A stretch of 64,000 nt of DNA from the NCBI GenBank assembly GCA_030063045.1, contig JAQSEB010000019.1, forward strand, positions 744,001-808,000. The letters run 5' to 3'. This document shows positions 62,921 to 64,000 of this stretch, one piece after another. The notes beneath the pieces were generated by a model. It saw only the letters and a list, made by a program, of their open reading frames with translations. It did no database searches and had not been told where the DNA came from. Each line of letters begins with the position of its first letter. Position 1 is the stretch's first letter. The DNA is from Pratylenchus scribneri (lineage: Eukaryota; Nematoda; Chromadorea; Rhabditida; Pratylenchidae). A program made the translations under genes and the position numbers.

Positions 62921-64000
62921 TCCAATTAATTACTGACATTTATTTAATATTTTTTAACTTGAATAATTTATTCTGATTAAAATTATATATATTGTATTTT
63001 CAAATTAAATTCCTTTCAAATTTCCATTAATGCATTTTCTTTATTAATATTTTATCAATTAATATTTAATATTATCGGGGGGATATAATGGGGATTGGAA
63101 TGGGATTTGGATAAATAGATTTGGGCAGTGGAGGGGAAAGGGGTTGGTGAGAATAATTGGATATCAAATCCTATAATAAACCTATACTAATTTGGGTCAA
63201 TTATATTCTACTCAAATCTAAATTAATTATGTAATTTAGATAGTATTAATTTACAATTATTCTTATAATATTCTCAATGCCAACAATGCCTAAGGGCCTT
63301 AACTACTGTACCTATTTTATTTTTTGCCACCCACTTTTATTTAATCTTCAATCAAATATTGCTCCAAGCCCCCTTTTTAAACCAATTTTTTAAATTTTCA
63401 TTTCGACATTATGTCAAAATTTGTGAATTTTCCTCTTTAAAAATGTAGTCACCGGATTCAAAAAAAACTCATTCTATTTAAAGAATATTATTTTATAAAA
63501 TTCAAATCCGCGAATTCATATTTCATACCGAAAATAAGAAATAACCTCCAAAGTTCCAATTCAAAATGAACGGATTTGAAAATATTAATTCAACATTTCC
63601 TCCAATTTTTCCTTTCTATTAGCAAATTATTGATTACAAAAGTCTATATGGAATATCTTCGAGTGCGTCCATCAAGTGATATCAGACGCCATAGGGCCAC
63701 ATGTTCGGCACACCCCAATGCCCAATTGTTGGATGGCCAATTGCGCGCGTCCACCCAATTGGGCGAAAGTAGAGCCAACCAATTAAATTAAAAAAATTTA
63801 AATTAATTTAAATTAATCTCAAAAGTTACAAATCTATCTTTTACAGTAAAAAAAAGCTTAAATAACATTTATTTAAAATATTGGTTTTTATAAAATGATT
63901 TTTGGGTGTTTTTGAACTAAAAAAATGGCCAATCATCCAACATTTGGGTGGACGCTCACATCCGCATTCGGCAGGTCGACCGCCATCTCCTAGCTCTGAT
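62921..64000. other. Downstream region with a truncated repeat and a GC-richer open stretch
   Basis: A truncated inverted member of the dispersed repeat lies at about 63270-63385 (CAATGCCAACAATGCCTAAG, TCAATCAAATATTGCTCC). At 63655-63790 there is a GC-richer open stretch (RRHRATCSAHPNAQLLDGQL) ending in a stop, which could be an exon of a gene continuing beyond the window; the last 50 bases are again GC-richer. There is not enough sequence to define a gene. Confidence 0.4.

Noticed and set aside
1..64000. tRNA or rRNA genes
   Set aside because: I looked for T-loop/B-box words and clover-leaf potential while reading and saw no convincing case. A covariance-model scan would settle it.

Overview
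The window is about 64 kb of AT-rich eukaryotic DNA. It has many short GT-AG introns plus several likely GC-AG introns, SL-acceptor-like sites just upstream of start codons, and ShKT domains. Its genes are a Lon-like protease, small NTF2-like proteins, a short-chain dehydrogenase, a UDP-glucuronosyltransferase and two microsomal P450s. This fits a nematode. A tylenchid plant parasite is my guess from the base composition and the GC-AG introns, but the sequence does not prove it.

Layout. 1-17.3 kb is an ordinary gene region. It holds a degenerating Lon-like gene with a possible operon partner (1.2-5.3 kb), three tandem NTF2-like/DUF4440-type paralogues on the minus strand with the remnant of a fourth (6.1-14.7 kb), an SDR gene between them (10.0-12.2 kb), and one unrecognised plus-strand gene (15.9-17.0 kb). 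Many introns carry palindromic MITEs or copies of a dispersed repeat of about 300 bp.

17.4-43.8 kb is the striking part. Two inverted-repeat arms (17365-23117 and 36965-43841) look essentially identical: 5753 bp each once a 1121-bp TAA-flanked MITE is removed from the right arm. They enclose 13.8 kb of single-copy DNA. Inside are a fragment of a multi-exon membrane-protein gene, one uninterrupted reading frame of about 3300 codons, and a second reading frame (ORF2) that runs from the unique core into the right arm. The giant frame joins a gag-like region, an envelope-like glycoprotein module, a Ty3/gypsy pol (protease, RT, RNase H, integrase) and a C-terminal extension of three diverged repeat modules. 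The gag-env-pol order, the absence of visible LTRs and the long inverted arms do not match a standard metavirid. Each arm also carries a three-domain ShKT gene, a 28-bp satellite, and GC-richer outer repeats.

43.8-47.8 kb is repeat-rich. It holds a third, inverted copy of the outer arm sequence, a fragment copied from the nearby UGT gene, and a tandem array of very AT-rich units in which each unit carries a different GC-richer cassette of 55-70 bp between conserved flanks.

47.8-63 kb is a gene cluster typical of xenobiotic or lipophile metabolism: a UGT (plus), a tail-anchored coiled-coil protein (plus), a P450 (minus), a small secreted protein (minus) and a second P450 (plus). The two P450s, the UGT and the upstream SDR would all act at or near the ER membrane in phase I/II metabolism. 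The clustering is suggestive, but co-regulation is not shown. Exon boundaries below were read by eye from splice signals and family conservation, so individual boundaries may be off by a few bases.
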